NCBI RefSeq assembly: GCF_007954505.1
Contig: NZ_CP042412.1
Span: 3,162,001-3,226,000, forward strand
DNA length: 64,000 nt
Reading direction: 5' to 3'
Source of the DNA: Microbacterium sp. CBA3102
Lineage (GTDB): Bacteria > Actinomycetota > Actinomycetes > Actinomycetales > Microbacteriaceae
A program made the translations under genes and the position numbers. Shown here one piece after another: positions 9,566 through 20,366 of this stretch. How positions within the stretch are numbered: the first letter of the stretch is position 1; every line of letters begins with the position of its first letter. The notes under the pieces are model-generated. The model was not told where the DNA came from and made no database searches. It worked only from the letters and a program-made list of their open reading frames with translations.

Positions 9566-10971
9566 CAGTGCGCCCCTTCGGCGACGGGTCGCCGCTCAGC
9601 GTGCGCTCGTGCACCGGGTCGTGCGTGACGCGGGGTCCAGATGCCGACCTCGGCCGGATCGATCTCCCCGACCAGGCGATTGTGCCAGTCGATCGCGCTC
9701 TGGTCGGTGAGGCTGGCGATCTGATCGACCACGACCCTCGCACGCTGGGCATCGTCCTCGGCCGCCACGAAGTCCGCGGCGAACGCGGGCTCGAGAACGT
9801 CCGAACCGGCGGACCACAGCGCATCCGTCGACCAGAGCGCGTCGGCGAGACGCTTCAGCACCCGCCGCTGCTCCTTGTAGACGCCTTTTCGCGCTTCGAT
9901 CGTCACGATCGCCTGGCCCATGATCCCCTTCAGGACAGCGATCTCGACCTCGACCACCCGCGGCACGATCACGTGCGCGTTGTAGCGCACGAGTGCGGTC
10001 GAACCGTAGGCGTCTTTGGTGGCGGAGACCGACGCGCGGGCGAATCGGCCGATCAGGTCGCTCGTCAGGTTCTTCAGGCGGGCGAGAGCCTGACGGGAAC
10101 GGTCGAACGACGCGAGCCACATCGGCTGGGATGCCAGGCGATACAGGGCATCGGCGAGTTCGTCCCTGGTGAAGTCGTATCCGACCCACTGCTGGATGCG
10201 TCCGACGAGGGCATCGTGGGCGAGGGGGTCCGCGAGCTGGGCGACATCGACGTAGCCGTTGACGATCGCGTCCTCGAAATCATGCACCGAGTAGGCGATG
10301 TCGTCGGAGAGATCCATGATCTCCGCCTCGATGCAGCGCAACCGACCAGGCGCGCCTTCGCGCATCCAGCGGAAGACGGCCTCGTCCTCGGGATACACGC
10401 CGAACTTCAGGCGGCCCCCGGGATCCGGGACGGGGCTGTCCACCGTCCACGGATACTTGCACGTCGCGTCGAGGCTCGCACGGGTCAGGTTCAGGCCGAC
10501 GGAGCGGTCGTCATCATCGAGGACCTTCGCCTCGAGCCGGGTGAGGATGCGCAGCGACTGCGCGTTGCCCTCGAAGCCGCCGATGTGCTCGGCCCACTCG
10601 TTGAGTGCCCGTTCGCCGTTGTGACCGAACGGCGGGTGTCCCAGATCGTGGCTGAGACACGCGGTATCGACGACATCCGCGGAGACGCCGAGTGCCACCG
10701 CGAGTTCCCGTCCGACCTGGGCCACCTCGAGCGAGTGGGTCAGTCGGTTGCGCGCGAAGTCCGCCGTGCTCGCGGGGCTCAGCACCTGCGTCTTGGCGGC
10801 GAGACGGCGCAGCGCGGCCGAGTGCAGCACGCGAGCGCGGTCTCTGGCGAAGTCGTTGCGCTCGGATCGATGGGTCTCGGCGAAGAAGCGCTCGGCGTCT
10901 CGCGCATCGTAGCCGTCGGCGCGAAGCCCGACCGGGGAGTCAGCCGCCACTGTTCTCGATCTCCGCTCCAC
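9565..10971 (-). CDS. dgt: dGTPase-like HD-domain triphosphohydrolase
   Basis: HD-superfamily dNTP triphosphohydrolase that splits dGTP (or related dNTPs) into nucleoside and tripolyphosphate. The product is 468 aa. Metal-binding motifs are RLTHSLEV (H79) and [16 protein letters not shown] (H108, D109), followed by [13 protein letters not shown]. The start given overlaps dusB by 32 bases; a GTG at 10950 would give a protein beginning [14 protein letters not shown] with only an 11-base overlap and may be the true start. It overlaps dnaG by the ATGA pattern. Confidence 0.92.
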   Translation of the reverse strand: MERRSRTVAADSPVGLRADGYDARDAERFFAETHRSERNDFARDRARVLHSAALRRLAAKTQVLSPASTADFARNRLTHSLEVAQVGRELAVALGVSADVVDTACLSHDLGHPPFGHNGERALNEWAEHIGGFEGNAQSLRILTRLEAKVLDDDDRSVGLNLTRASLDATCKYPWTVDSPVPDPGGRLKFGVYPEDEAVFRWMREGAPGRLRCIEAEIMDLSDDIAYSVHDFEDAIVNGYVDVAQLADPLAHDALVGRIQQWVGYDFTRDELADALYRLASQPMWLASFDRSRQALARLKNLTSDLIGRFARASVSATKDAYGSTALVRYNAHVIVPRVVEVEIAVLKGIMGQAIVTIEARKGVYKEQRRVLKRLADALWSTDALWSAGSDVLEPAFAADFVAAEDDAQRARVVVDQIASLTDQSAIDWHNRLVGEIDPAEVGIWTPRHARPGARAHAERRPVAEGAH

Positions 10972-12091
10972 GCATCATCTCCGAGGCGGAGGACGCGAGC
11001 TCGCGCGACTCCAACCACTTGTCCGGCAGCGCCGTGCGCTTGGGGTGTCCTGCCCGTCCGCGCTGGCCCTCCGCGTCCGCGCCGGGGTACGGCGCCGTGT
11101 GATCGAGCCGTCCGAGCAGCTCGTCGATCTCCGCCAGGCTGGACGCGGTGGCGAGTCCCGTCCGGATGTCCCCACCGACCGGATACCCCTTGAAGTACCA
11201 CGACACGTGCTTGCGCACATCCCGGCAGCCCCGGTCCTCGTCCTCGAAGAACTCGACGAGCAGTTCGGCATGTCGGCGGAAGGCGTCCGCCACGAAGCCG
11301 AGCGTCGCGTCGACGACCTTTCCCTCGCCCCCGAATGCCGTGGCGAGTTCGCCGAACAGCCACGGGCGTCCGAGACAACCGCGACCGACCACGACCCCGT
11401 CGCAGTCGGTCTGGGCCATCATCCGCACGGCGTCGTCGGCCGACCAGATGTCGCCGTTGCCGAGCACCGGGATGCTGGTGACGGCCTGCTTCAGCTCACC
11501 GATGGCGTTCCAGTCTGCGTGTCCGGAGTAGAACTCGCCCGCGGTGCGCGCGTGCAGCGCGACAGCAGCCGCGCCGGCATCCTCGGCGGCTCGACCGGCA
11601 TCGAGGAACGTCAGGTGATCCTTGTCGATGCCCTTTCGCATCTTGACGGTGAGAGGCACATCCCCGGCGGCCTTGACGGCCTGATCGACGATGTCTGCGA
11701 ACAGCTTCGACTTCCAGGGCAACGCCGCTCCCCCGCCGCGACGGGTGACCTTCGGCACGGGACACCCGAAGTTGAGGTCGATGTGATCGGCGTGGTCTTC
11801 GGCGACGATGATGCGCACCGCTTCCGCGATGGTCTTCGGGTCGACGCCGTAGAGCTGGATGGAGCGCGGGGTCTCGGACTCGTGGTGCCTGATGAGTCGC
11901 ATCGTCGTCTCGTTGCGTTCGACGAGTGCGCGCGAGGTGATCATCTCGCTCACATAGAGTCCGGCTCCGTACTCACGGCACAGACGTCGGAATGCGGTGT
12001 TCGTGATCCCCGCCATGGGTGCGAGGACGACCGGCACGTCGAGATCGATCGGACCGATGCGAAGGGGGCGGGCGGTGGTGGCGAGAGTCAT
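10940..12091 (-). CDS. dusB: tRNA-dihydrouridine synthase (DusB-like)
   Basis: Flavoenzyme that reduces uridine to dihydrouridine in the D loop of tRNAs. The product is 383 aa. Motifs are VVLAPMAGITNTAFRRLC (FMN site), LNFGCPVPKVTRRGGGAAL with the catalytic Cys, VKMRKGID, ALHARTAGEFYSG and GNGDIWSADDA, in the order expected for this TIM-barrel family. It heads the dusB-dgt-dnaG operon. The gene is divergent from the peroxidase gene, with a 59-bp space between the two starts. Confidence 0.94.
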   Translation of the reverse strand: MTLATTARPLRIGPIDLDVPVVLAPMAGITNTAFRRLCREYGAGLYVSEMITSRALVERNETTMRLIRHHESETPRSIQLYGVDPKTIAEAVRIIVAEDHADHIDLNFGCPVPKVTRRGGGAALPWKSKLFADIVDQAVKAAGDVPLTVKMRKGIDKDHLTFLDAGRAAEDAGAAAVALHARTAGEFYSGHADWNAIGELKQAVTSIPVLGNGDIWSADDAVRMMAQTDCDGVVVGRGCLGRPWLFGELATAFGGEGKVVDATLGFVADAFRRHAELLVEFFEDEDRGCRDVRKHVSWYFKGYPVGGDIRTGLATASSLAEIDELLGRLDHTAPYPGADAEGQRGRAGHPKRTALPDKWLESRELASSASEMMRGAEIENSGG

Positions 12092-12138
12092 GTCGTCTCT
12101 ATTCTCCCAGACGCGGAGCCGAGAGGGATGCGGCGATC

Positions 12139-12144
12139 TAAGCT
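12139..12144 (+). promoter_or_regulatory. -10 box of a leaderless promoter for the peroxidase gene
   Basis: TAAGCT ends 7 bases before the ATG at 12151, which puts the transcription start on the start codon. The same geometry recurs ahead of many genes in this window, so it supports the ATG at 12151 over the GTG six bases upstream. Confidence 0.6.
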
Positions 12145-12150
12145 GTGGAT

Positions 12151-12645
12151 ATGACCGAATCCTCGCTCCGCACGATCCCGTTCACCGACGCGAAGGGCGA
12201 GCAGAAGACGCTCGACGATCTCGGCGCCGATGTGGTGCTGGTGGTGAACGTCGCGTCGAAGTGCGGCCTCACGCCCCAGTACGAACAGCTCGAGGAATTG
12301 CAGCGTCTCTACGGTGACCGCGGGTTCACCGTGGTCGGGTTCCCGTGCAACCAGTTCTTCGGTCAGGAGCCGGGTTCGGTCGATGAGATCCTCGAGTTCT
12401 GCTCGACCACCTACGGCGTGAGCTTCCCCGTCACCGACAAGGTCAAGGTGAACGGCAAGAACGCCGCCGAGCTCTACAAGGCACTCAAGGAGACCCCCGA
12501 TGCCGGCGGGAAGGCCGGACGGGTGGAGTGGAACTTCGAGAAGTTCCTCGTGCTGCCGGACGGGGACGTCCTGCGCTTCCGTCCGAAGCAGAAGCCGGAC
12601 GCCCCCGAGATCGTCAGCGCGATCGAAGCGGCGCTGCCCCGCTAG
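12151..12645 (+). CDS. Glutathione peroxidase family protein (probably thioredoxin-dependent)
   Basis: Thiol peroxidase that reduces peroxides. The product is 164 aa. The catalytic Cys lies in NVASKCGLTPQY; the Gln of FPCNQFFGQEPG and the Trp of VEWNFEKFLV complete the family's catalytic triad. Because actinobacteria use mycothiol and thioredoxin rather than glutathione, and a second Cys is present in FPCNQF, reduction by thioredoxin is more likely than by glutathione; that is an inference. It converges on the DsbA-like gene: the two stop codons share the bases CTAG. Confidence 0.92.
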   Translation: MTESSLRTIPFTDAKGEQKTLDDLGADVVLVVNVASKCGLTPQYEQLEELQRLYGDRGFTVVGFPCNQFFGQEPGSVDEILEFCSTTYGVSFPVTDKVKVNGKNAAELYKALKETPDAGGKAGRVEWNFEKFLVLPDGDVLRFRPKQKPDAPEIVSAIEAALPR

Positions 12646-13346
12646 ACCGCGGCGGCCTCCGCCTCGGTCTCCCCGCGCTTCGCCCAGAGATCGCGAAGGA
12701 CGTTCTCGAATGCGGCCGGCGGCTGCGCACCGCTGATGCCGTACTGGCCGTCGACGACGAAGAACGGCACCCCTTGGATGCCGTAGGCGCGCGCCTGAGC
12801 CTGGTCCTGACGCACGGCGGGCAGGTACTGCTCACTCTCCAGCGCCGCACGAGCACGGTCGGCGTCGAGACCGACCTCGGCCGCGAGCGCGACGAGATCG
12901 TCGATGCGCCCGACATGCTTGCCCTCGGTGAAGTAGGCGGACATGAGCCGCTCCTCCATCTCGTGCTGCAACCCCTCGGCCTTCGCGAAGTGGAGCAGCT
13001 CGTGCGCCTTCACCGTGTTGGTGTGCTGCAGCAGATCGAAGCGGTACTGGAGCCCCGCGTCGGCGGCGACACCGGTCACGTTCGCCAGCATCTGCTCGAC
13101 CTGGTCGCGGGGCATGCCCTTGTGGCCGGCGAGGAAGTCGATCTCGTCCCCGTCGAAGTCGACGGGGGTGTCGGGTGAGAGCTCGAACGAGTGGAACGTG
13201 ATGTCGACCTGCGGCGCATCCGCGTCGGCAGCTACGGCTTCGAGACCCTTCTCGAGGTTGCGCTTGCCGATGTAGCACCAGGGGCAGGCGATGTCGGACC
13301 AGATGTCGATGGAGATGGGTTCAGTCACACTTTGATCCAACCGCAT
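12642..13346 (-). CDS. DsbA/FrnE-family thiol oxidoreductase
   Basis: Thioredoxin-fold protein of the 2-hydroxychromene-2-carboxylate isomerase/FrnE type; 234 aa from the ATG at 13346. The active site CPWC sits in WSDIACPWCYIGKRNLE close to the N-terminus, and the cis-Pro segment GIQGVPFFVVDG lies near the C-terminus. There is no signal peptide, so it should act in the cytoplasm, perhaps in oxidative stress given its convergent peroxidase neighbour. A GTG at 13328 is another possible start. The reading frame is open far upstream, but that part is antisense to the next genes and was discarded. Confidence 0.88.
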   Translation of the reverse strand: MRLDQSVTEPISIDIWSDIACPWCYIGKRNLEKGLEAVAADADAPQVDITFHSFELSPDTPVDFDGDEIDFLAGHKGMPRDQVEQMLANVTGVAADAGLQYRFDLLQHTNTVKAHELLHFAKAEGLQHEMEERLMSAYFTEGKHVGRIDDLVALAAEVGLDADRARAALESEQYLPAVRQDQAQARAYGIQGVPFFVVDGQYGISGAQPPAAFENVLRDLWAKRGETEAEAAAV

Positions 13347-13385
13347 GCGCCTGTGAGCTATTCCGCTGCTGCGGGGACCGGCGGA

Positions 13386-13391
13386 TAGGAT
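13386..13391 (+). promoter_or_regulatory. -10 box of a leaderless promoter for the P-loop gene
   Basis: TAGGAT ends 7 bases before the ATG at 13398, with no ribosome-binding site between them. The spacing matches the other leaderless promoters in the window. Confidence 0.6.
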
Positions 13392-13397
13392 TCTCGG

Positions 13398-14009
13398 ATG
13401 CTCTCCGTGGACGACCCGCTCCCCTTCCGCCCGAAGAGGGTGCTGGTGGCCGGGGTGTCCGGGTCGGGGAAGACCACACTGGCAGGTCGCATCGCGGAGA
13501 TGTGGGACCTTCGTCACGTCGAGATCGACGGGCTGTTCCATGGGCCGGGCTGGACTCCGAGGCCGGAGTTCCTCGACGACGTACGCGCCTTCGCGTCGGA
13601 CGACCGCTGGATCACCGAGTGGCAGTACACGAGCAAAGGCACGGATGCCGTCCTCACCCCGCGCGCGCAGCTCGCGATCTGGCTCGACTATCCGTATCCC
13701 GTGGTGCGCAGACGTCTGATCAGGCGCACCCTGGCCCGCGGCGCCCTGCGACGAGAGCTCTGGAACGGCAACCGCGAGAAGGGGCCGTGGAACATGCTCA
13801 GCCGCGATCCCGAGAAGAACATCCTCGCGTGGCAGACGGCCACGCTCCACAAGTGGGCCGAGCGCTTCCCCGAGTTGCAGGACGACTTTCCCCACCTCAC
13901 GATCGTCCGGCTGCGTCATCCGCGGGAGACGGAGCGGTGGCTGCGCTCTCAGGCTGAGGCGTCCGGGGTGTCGATCGCGCCCCCGAAGCGACGGTCGCGC
14001 GCCACGTAG
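13398..14009 (+). CDS. P-loop kinase-like protein (DNA topology modulation/FlaR-like)
   Basis: A 203-aa nucleotide-binding protein of the adenylate-kinase-like family. Walker A is [17 protein letters not shown] at about residues 17-33, then [12 protein letters not shown] and an Asp-containing strand IWLDYPYP; the arginine-rich lid [19 protein letters not shown] and the [13 protein letters not shown] segment are typical of proteins annotated as topology modulators. The true substrate is unknown. Its 3' end overlaps the convergent uppS gene by 61 bases. Confidence 0.8.
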   Translation: MLSVDDPLPFRPKRVLVAGVSGSGKTTLAGRIAEMWDLRHVEIDGLFHGPGWTPRPEFLDDVRAFASDDRWITEWQYTSKGTDAVLTPRAQLAIWLDYPYPVVRRRLIRRTLARGALRRELWNGNREKGPWNMLSRDPEKNILAWQTATLHKWAERFPELQDDFPHLTIVRLRHPRETERWLRSQAEASGVSIAPPKRRSRAT

Positions 14010-14752
14010 ATCCCGATCGCCCGCCACAGCTCCTCCCGGGAGAAGTCCGGCCAGAGCGTGTCGAGGAACACCATCTCGGCATACGCCGACTCCCAGAGCA
14101 GGAAGTTCGAGGTGCGCTGTTCCCCGGAGCTGCGCAGGAACAGGTCGACGTCCGGCATGTCGGGCACATACAGGTGGCGGCGGACCATTTTCTCGCTGAT
14201 CGCCTTCGGCTTCACGCGTCCGGCAGCGACATCCTCGGCGATGGCTCGCATCGCGTCGACCAGCTCCACCCTTCCGCCGTAGTTCACGCACATCGTGAGG
14301 GTGAGGACGTCGTTGCCGCGGGTCAGCTGCTCGGCGTACTGCAGCTCCTTGATGACGCTTCCCCAGAGCCTCGGCTTGCGCCCCGCCCACCGGATGCGCA
14401 CGCCCCACTCGTTCAGCTGATCGCGTCGCCGGTGCAGCACGTCACGGTTGTATCCCATGAGGAAGCGGACCTCTTCGGGGGAACGCGCCCAGTTCTCCGT
14501 CGAGAAGGCGTACACGGAGAGGTGCTTCACGCCGGCCTGGATCGCACCGGCGACCACGTCGAGGAGCACCTCCTCCCCTGCCTTGTGACCTTCGATGCGA
14601 TTGAGCCCCCGGCGATTCGCCCACCGACCGTTGCCGTCCATCACGATCGCCACGTGCTCCGGCACCGCAGCGAAAGCGGGAGGATACACACCGGTCCAGT
14701 CCAAGGGACGATACGGAACGGCGTCTTTGTGCGTGTACGGCTTGGGAGTCAC
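13949..14752 (-). CDS. uppS: Isoprenyl transferase (cis-prenyl, UppS family)
   Basis: Makes long-chain polyprenyl diphosphate, the lipid carrier for cell-wall building, at the inner face of the membrane. The product is 267 aa from a GTG at 14752 that overlaps the recO stop (GTGA); the upstream open frame is antisense shadow. Signature segments are [16 protein letters not shown] with the catalytic Asp, [15 protein letters not shown], and near the end [20 protein letters not shown] with the conserved Arg pair. The recO-uppS order is common in actinobacteria. Confidence 0.95.
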   Translation of the reverse strand: MTPKPYTHKDAVPYRPLDWTGVYPPAFAAVPEHVAIVMDGNGRWANRRGLNRIEGHKAGEEVLLDVVAGAIQAGVKHLSVYAFSTENWARSPEEVRFLMGYNRDVLHRRRDQLNEWGVRIRWAGRKPRLWGSVIKELQYAEQLTRGNDVLTLTMCVNYGGRVELVDAMRAIAEDVAAGRVKPKAISEKMVRRHLYVPDMPDVDLFLRSSGEQRTSNFLLWESAYAEMVFLDTLWPDFSREELWRAIGIYVARDRRFGGAIDTPDASA

Positions 14753-15492
14753 CGTGCTCCTTCGGAGGGGATGTCGGACACATGCGCGAGCGAGCGGATG
14801 CCGCGCTCCAGGTGCCATTGGGCATAAGCGGAGACGAGGCCGGAGGCTGCGGCCGTGTCGGCGTGCGAAGCGGCATCGATCACGTCCCACTCCCCCGCGA
14901 GGAGGGAGCGGAGCAGCGCCAGCGTCCTCTCGGCGACGCGCGGGCTTCCCGCCGGAGCGCAGTTCTCGCACACCACTCCGCCCAGCTGTGCGACGAACCG
15001 CGCATGCGGGCCGGGGACGCCGCATCGGGCGCACTCGTCGAGGGACGGCGCCCACCCCGACAGGGACATCACCCGCAGCAGGTAGGAGTCGAGGATGCTC
15101 CGTGCTCCGTGTTCGCCGCGCGACAGAGCACGCAGTCCGCCGACGAGGAGCAGGTACTGGTCGGAGGTCGCTTCGGCATCGCTCAGCCGATCGGCCGTCT
15201 CCACCATGGCGTTCGCCGCGGTGAAGCGGTCGTAGTGCGCCGCGATGTCCGCGCCGTAGGAGCCGAGCGACTCGGCCTGCTGCACGATGTCGAGCGAGCG
15301 TCCCTGGTAGAGCTGCACATCGGCCACCATGAACGGCTCGAGCTTGGCGCCGAACTTCGACGAGGTGCGGCGCACCCCCTTCGCCACCGCACGGACCTTG
15401 CCATGACGTCGGGAGAGCATCGTGACGATGCGATCCGCCTCACCGAGTTTGTGGGTGCGCAGGATCACCGCTTCGTCTCGATAGGTGGGCAC
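14749..15492 (-). CDS. recO: DNA repair protein RecO
   Basis: Loads RecA at gaps with RecR in the RecFOR pathway. The product is 247 aa: an N-terminal OB fold beginning [20 protein letters not shown], a helical middle, and a zinc finger (CARCGVPGP, then VVCENCAP). The start is a GTG at 15492 with GATAAT ending 7 bases upstream, so a leaderless start is likely; the frame is open further upstream, but only as antisense to the next gene. It overlaps uppS by 4 bases. Confidence 0.94.
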   Translation of the reverse strand: MPTYRDEAVILRTHKLGEADRIVTMLSRRHGKVRAVAKGVRRTSSKFGAKLEPFMVADVQLYQGRSLDIVQQAESLGSYGADIAAHYDRFTAANAMVETADRLSDAEATSDQYLLLVGGLRALSRGEHGARSILDSYLLRVMSLSGWAPSLDECARCGVPGPHARFVAQLGGVVCENCAPAGSPRVAERTLALLRSLLAGEWDVIDAASHADTAAASGLVSAYAQWHLERGIRSLAHVSDIPSEGAR

Positions 15493-15498
15493 CCTTCG

Positions 15499-15520
15499 AT
15501 TATCCTCCGTGCGCGAGAAT
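15499..15520. promoter_or_regulatory. Divergent leaderless promoters of recO and the TRIC channel gene
   Basis: On the minus strand GATAAT (15504-15499) ends 7 bases before the recO GTG at 15492. On the plus strand GAGAAT (15515-15520) ends 7 bases before the channel GTG at 15527. Only 10 bp separate the two -10 boxes, so RNA polymerase probably cannot sit on both at once. Confidence 0.55.
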
Positions 15521-15526
15521 GGACGC

Positions 15527-16225
15527 GTGACCGAACCGCTCTTCATCATTCCGCTGTGGGCGGACCTGCTCGGCGTCGGCCTGGGCGGGGTCCAGGGTGC
15601 GATGTTCGCCTCGGGGTTCCAGGGCCAACGCCGGCTCGACTGGCTCGGTGTCGCCATCATCGGGATCATGATCGGGATGGGCGGCGGTCTGATCCGCGAC
15701 ATCCTGCTCGGGCAGACGCCCGCGACCCTGCAGAACCAGTGGTACCTCGTGACGGCCGGTGGTGCGGCCCTCTTCGGGATGCTGCTCGCCGGCCTCTTCA
15801 CCCGGCTGAACACCGCGATCGTGGTCCTCGACGCCGTCGTGATCGGGATGTTCGGCGCGTTCGGGACGAGCAAGGCTCTCGCGTTCGGAATCCCCGAGGT
15901 CCCGGCCGTGTTCATCGGGGTCTGCGCCGCGGTGGGCGGAAGCGTCCTGCGTGACATGCTCATGGGGCTGCCGACCGCGATCATGCACGTCGGATCCCTC
16001 TATGCGGTGGCCGCCGGCGCGGGGTGCACCTTCATCGTGATCGCCGTCGCACTGGGGATGCCGATCACGCTCGCGGCGATCATCGGGATCGCGGTCACCG
16101 CCGTCATCCGCGTCCTCGCCGTCACCTTCGACGTCTCCCTCCCGGAGCAGCGCCGCATCTACCGCCGCAAGGTCGCCGCGGAGACGGGTGCGATCGCGAT
16201 CGTGAAGCCCAGCGCCGACCTCTGA
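15527..16225 (+). CDS. TRIC-type trimeric intracellular cation channel homologue (UPF0126)
   Basis: A 232-aa membrane protein with about seven hydrophobic segments arranged as an inverted repeat. Each half carries a Gly-rich helix followed by Arg-Asp: [19 protein letters not shown] and [18 protein letters not shown], which is the hallmark of bacterial TRIC channels, monovalent cation pores of the cytoplasmic membrane. The GTG start fits the leaderless promoter; an in-frame upstream ATG at 15485 lies within recO. It ends at a terminator shared with leuA. Confidence 0.88.
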   Translation: MTEPLFIIPLWADLLGVGLGGVQGAMFASGFQGQRRLDWLGVAIIGIMIGMGGGLIRDILLGQTPATLQNQWYLVTAGGAALFGMLLAGLFTRLNTAIVVLDAVVIGMFGAFGTSKALAFGIPEVPAVFIGVCAAVGGSVLRDMLMGLPTAIMHVGSLYAVAAGAGCTFIVIAVALGMPITLAAIIGIAVTAVIRVLAVTFDVSLPEQRRIYRRKVAAETGAIAIVKPSADL

Positions 16226-16281
16226 ACCTCGGCTTCCGGGATGCGGCGCGGCAGCAGACGATCAGAGTGATCCGAATGCGA

Positions 16282-16310
16282 AACGCCCCCGGTACAAGGC
16301 CGGGGGCGTT
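16282..16310. terminator. Bidirectional hairpin terminator between TRIC gene and leuA
   Basis: Perfect 11-bp stem AACGCCCCCGG with its complement around the loop TACAAGG, flanked by A on the left and T on the right. It lies between two convergent genes, 57 bp past the channel gene and 13 bp past the leuA stop. Confidence 0.8.
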
Positions 16311-16322
16311 CCACGTCGGAGA

Positions 16323-18140
<1,818 letters not shown>

Positions 18141-18163
<23 letters not shown>

Positions 18164-18194
18164 AGCTAAGAAGAAGCAGACCGCCGAAAGGCAT
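18141..18194 (-). CDS. leuL: Leucine-rich leader peptide of leuA
   Basis: Seventeen codons on the minus strand encode MPFGGLLLLSCRDESSS with four Leu codons in a row (CTG CTT CTT CTT); the CTT codon is unusual in this GC-rich genome. The ATG lies 7 bases after a TAGCAT -10 box, so it is probably read from a leaderless mRNA. The stop lies within the loop of the hairpin described above. This is the layout expected for translation-dependent leucine sensing ahead of leuA. Confidence 0.75.
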
Positions 18195-18200
18195 GTCGTC

Positions 18201-18206
18201 ATGCTA
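18201..18206 (-). promoter_or_regulatory. -10 box of the leuL-leuA promoter
   Basis: TAGCAT on the minus strand ends 7 bases before the leader-peptide ATG, so transcription should start on that ATG. No convincing -35 hexamer is visible upstream. Confidence 0.55.
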
Positions 18207-18271
18207 GCAGGGAACACGCCTCCACTTCGACGAATCTGAGACGATTGCGCGCCGCGCGACACTTCCCGCAC

Positions 18272-18919
18272 ATGAGCACATCGCTACGTCCTCTGGCCCT
18301 CGCCGCGGTATCCGCCGTCGGTCTCCTGTTCCTCGGCGGTTGCGCGTTCGTCCCCGGACCCGCGGCGGCACCCACGAGCACCACGGTTCCGTCCGATCAA
18401 CGGCTGGAAGAGGCGCACCCCGTGCCGCCGGAGGGGCGTGTGGTCGGGGTGGGCATGGTGCTGGACGCGAGCGGGGACGTGCAGTTGTGCCTGGGGGCGA
18501 TCATGGAGTCCTACCCGCCGCAGTGCCTCGGCGTGCCGTTGGACGGCTGGACCTGGGACGGCGTCGAAGGCAGCGACGACAGCGGCGAGACGACCTGGGG
18601 CGACTATGCGGTGTACGCCACCTACGACGGCGAGCGACTCACCATGACCGATCCGCCGATCATGACCGCACTGTACGACTCGATCGCTCCGGAGGATCCG
18701 ACGGGAGGAGTCGACGGCACGACTCCCGAGGATGAGCTCGCACGGGTCCAAGACGACATCGCGGCACGCCTCGGCACGGAAGCGGTCACGGTCGGGACGG
18801 ATCGCGGATATGTCTGGGTACAGGTCGTCTGGGATGACGGCACGATCCAGGAAGCGATGGACGCCGAGTACGGAGAAGGAGTGGTGGTCGTCAGCTCCGC
18901 ACTTCGCGAGACCGACTGA
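18272..18919 (+). CDS. Putative lipoprotein, unknown role
   Basis: Encodes 215 aa from the ATG at 18272 (an upstream in-frame start at 18245 adds nine residues). The N-terminus is a lipoprotein signal: hydrophobic run ALAAVSAVGLLFLGGC with the lipobox Cys, then an Ala/Pro/Thr linker. The mature domain has a CLGAIMES...PPQCLGVPL cysteine pair and a C-terminal segment with RLGTEAVTVGTDRGYVWVQVVW. I do not recognise the family. Its last 29 bases overlap the end of the convergent oxidoreductase gene. Confidence 0.75.
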   Translation: MSTSLRPLALAAVSAVGLLFLGGCAFVPGPAAAPTSTTVPSDQRLEEAHPVPPEGRVVGVGMVLDASGDVQLCLGAIMESYPPQCLGVPLDGWTWDGVEGSDDSGETTWGDYAVYATYDGERLTMTDPPIMTALYDSIAPEDPTGGVDGTTPEDELARVQDDIAARLGTEAVTVGTDRGYVWVQVVWDDGTIQEAMDAEYGEGVVVVSSALRETD

Positions 18920-19880
18920 CCTCCGGGATCAGAGCCAGCTTGCCTCCGGGGTGTCCCGTCGCCAGGAGGCGGTGGGCGTCTTGGGCTCCCTCGAGCGGGA
19001 AGGTCTGCGCGAGGGGCACCACGAGGTCGCCGTTCTGGGCCAGCGCGATCAGCTCCCCCCGCGCCTTGTCGCGGAAGCGGGCACTGGCCGGCAGGGAACC
19101 CGCGATCGCGAGGAACCCTGCGGCCGCGGCGCGACCGGGGGCCGCGATCGTGACGATGCGGCGAGGGGCGGACACGAGAGCGAGCGACACGTCCACGGCC
19201 TCGTCCGTACCGACAGCATCGAGTGCCGCCGAGATGGGCCCCGCCGCCACCTCTCTCACGCGATCGGCGAGCCCCGTGCCGTAGCGGACAGGTATGCCGC
19301 CGAATCGGGTCACCTCATCGAAGCGGTTCTCGCTCGCCGTACCGATCACACGGATGCCTCGCAGCCGGGCCTGTTGCAAGACGCTCACCCCGACCGCGCC
19401 TGAGGCACCGTGGAGGAGGATGGTCTCCCCTGGCGCCGCCCCGGTGACCGCGAGCATCTCGGCGGCCGTGGTGCCCACGAGCAGCAGGTTCGCCGCCTCC
19501 GGATGCGAGAGGGTCGACGGTTTCGCGAACACCTTCTCTGCGGGAACGGTGAGTGCCGTCGCGTATCCGCCCCGCACCCGGAAAGCCACGACCTCATCGC
19601 CCTCCGACGCGGTCCCGGAGCCGATCCGCGTGTCCGGTCCGATCGCGATGATCTCACCGGAGACCTCGTAGCCGATCGGGACCGGAAGAGCGGAGTCGGA
19701 CCTCGCCGCGGCGACGTGTTTCGCGTCGGCCGGGTTCACCCCCGCGGCGCGCACACGGATCGTCACCTCACCCGCCGTCGGCGGCGGAAGGCTGACGTCG
19801 GTGAACTCCCATGCCTCGGGCGAGCCCCACGACGTCGCGACCCAATGTCGTGCTTCGAGGAGCTTCTTCGACGTCGACAT
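18891..19880 (-). CDS. Zinc-free MDR oxidoreductase (quinone reductase-like)
   Basis: A 329-aa medium-chain dehydrogenase/reductase. The N-terminal GroES-like part has VRAAGVNPADAKHV and PIGYEVSGEIIAIG; the Rossmann part has ILLHGASGAVGVSVLQQA with the NADPH-binding Gly-rich loop; the end has FPLEGAQDAHRLLATGHPGGKLAL. The lack of the GHE catalytic-zinc motif fits quinone oxidoreductases. The substrate is unknown. It lies 12 bp downstream of the I36-like gene and could be the last gene of the ECF sigma operon. Confidence 0.87.
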   Translation of the reverse strand: MSTSKKLLEARHWVATSWGSPEAWEFTDVSLPPPTAGEVTIRVRAAGVNPADAKHVAAARSDSALPVPIGYEVSGEIIAIGPDTRIGSGTASEGDEVVAFRVRGGYATALTVPAEKVFAKPSTLSHPEAANLLLVGTTAAEMLAVTGAAPGETILLHGASGAVGVSVLQQARLRGIRVIGTASENRFDEVTRFGGIPVRYGTGLADRVREVAAGPISAALDAVGTDEAVDVSLALVSAPRRIVTIAAPGRAAAAGFLAIAGSLPASARFRDKARGELIALAQNGDLVVPLAQTFPLEGAQDAHRLLATGHPGGKLALIPEVSRSREVRS

Positions 19881-19892
19881 CGGCGGACTCGC

Positions 19893-20366
19893 TCAGGCGG
19901 CGCAGCGAAGGTTGTTCACGGTACCGGACACGTTCGCCCAGTTTCCGGCACTCACCGTCTTCAACACGGTGGCACCGTTGCGTGCCTGGACATATCCGGC
20001 ACTGCGCGCATTCGCCACGGACCGCACGGTGAAGCTCGGCGGCACGGTGTTGACTCCGCAGCCTCCGAACGAGAGCGAACCTCCGGCCAGGGAGAGCGCG
20101 TTGTATGCGCAGAACCTGCCGGTCGCACAGCTCCCGACGGAGCGCGCCGTCAGGTCCGATGCCGACGGCACGCTCAGAGCCATGTCCAGCGCCGGCCACA
20201 CGGCGTGAGTCGCATCGACGATCACACCACCGGGGACCTCGTCGAGTATCGCCGCGACCAGCGGGTCCACGTCATGATCATCGCGCGCCGAAGCCATCGT
20301 CGGCACCGCTGCCCACGCCAGGACGGCGCCGAACAGGACGGCCGCCAGCACGGTGCGGAGCTTCAT
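19893..20366 (-). CDS. Secreted protein with peptidase-inhibitor-I36-like domain
   Basis: Encodes 157 aa with a cleavable signal peptide (hydrophobic core TVLAAVLFGAVLAWAAV, then PTMASA). The mature half carries a cysteine-bearing beta-type domain, GSCATGRFCAYNALSLAGG with a later GGCGVN, matching the pattern of I36 protease-inhibitor/beta-gamma-crystallin-like domains in actinobacterial secreted proteins; the assignment is by pattern only. The start overlaps the stop of the anti-sigma-like gene (ATGA), so it should be made with the ECF sigma factor module and may be its exported output. Confidence 0.7.
   Translation of the reverse strand: MKLRTVLAAVLFGAVLAWAAVPTMASARDDHDVDPLVAAILDEVPGGVIVDATHAVWPALDMALSVPSASDLTARSVGSCATGRFCAYNALSLAGGSLSFGGCGVNTVPPSFTVRSVANARSAGYVQARNGATVLKTVSAGNWANVSGTVNNLRCAA

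Noticed and set aside
12642..14408. 588-codon version of the DsbA-like gene
   Set aside because: The extra N-terminal 354 codons run antisense through the P-loop gene and uppS; only the last 234 codons carry the thioredoxin fold.
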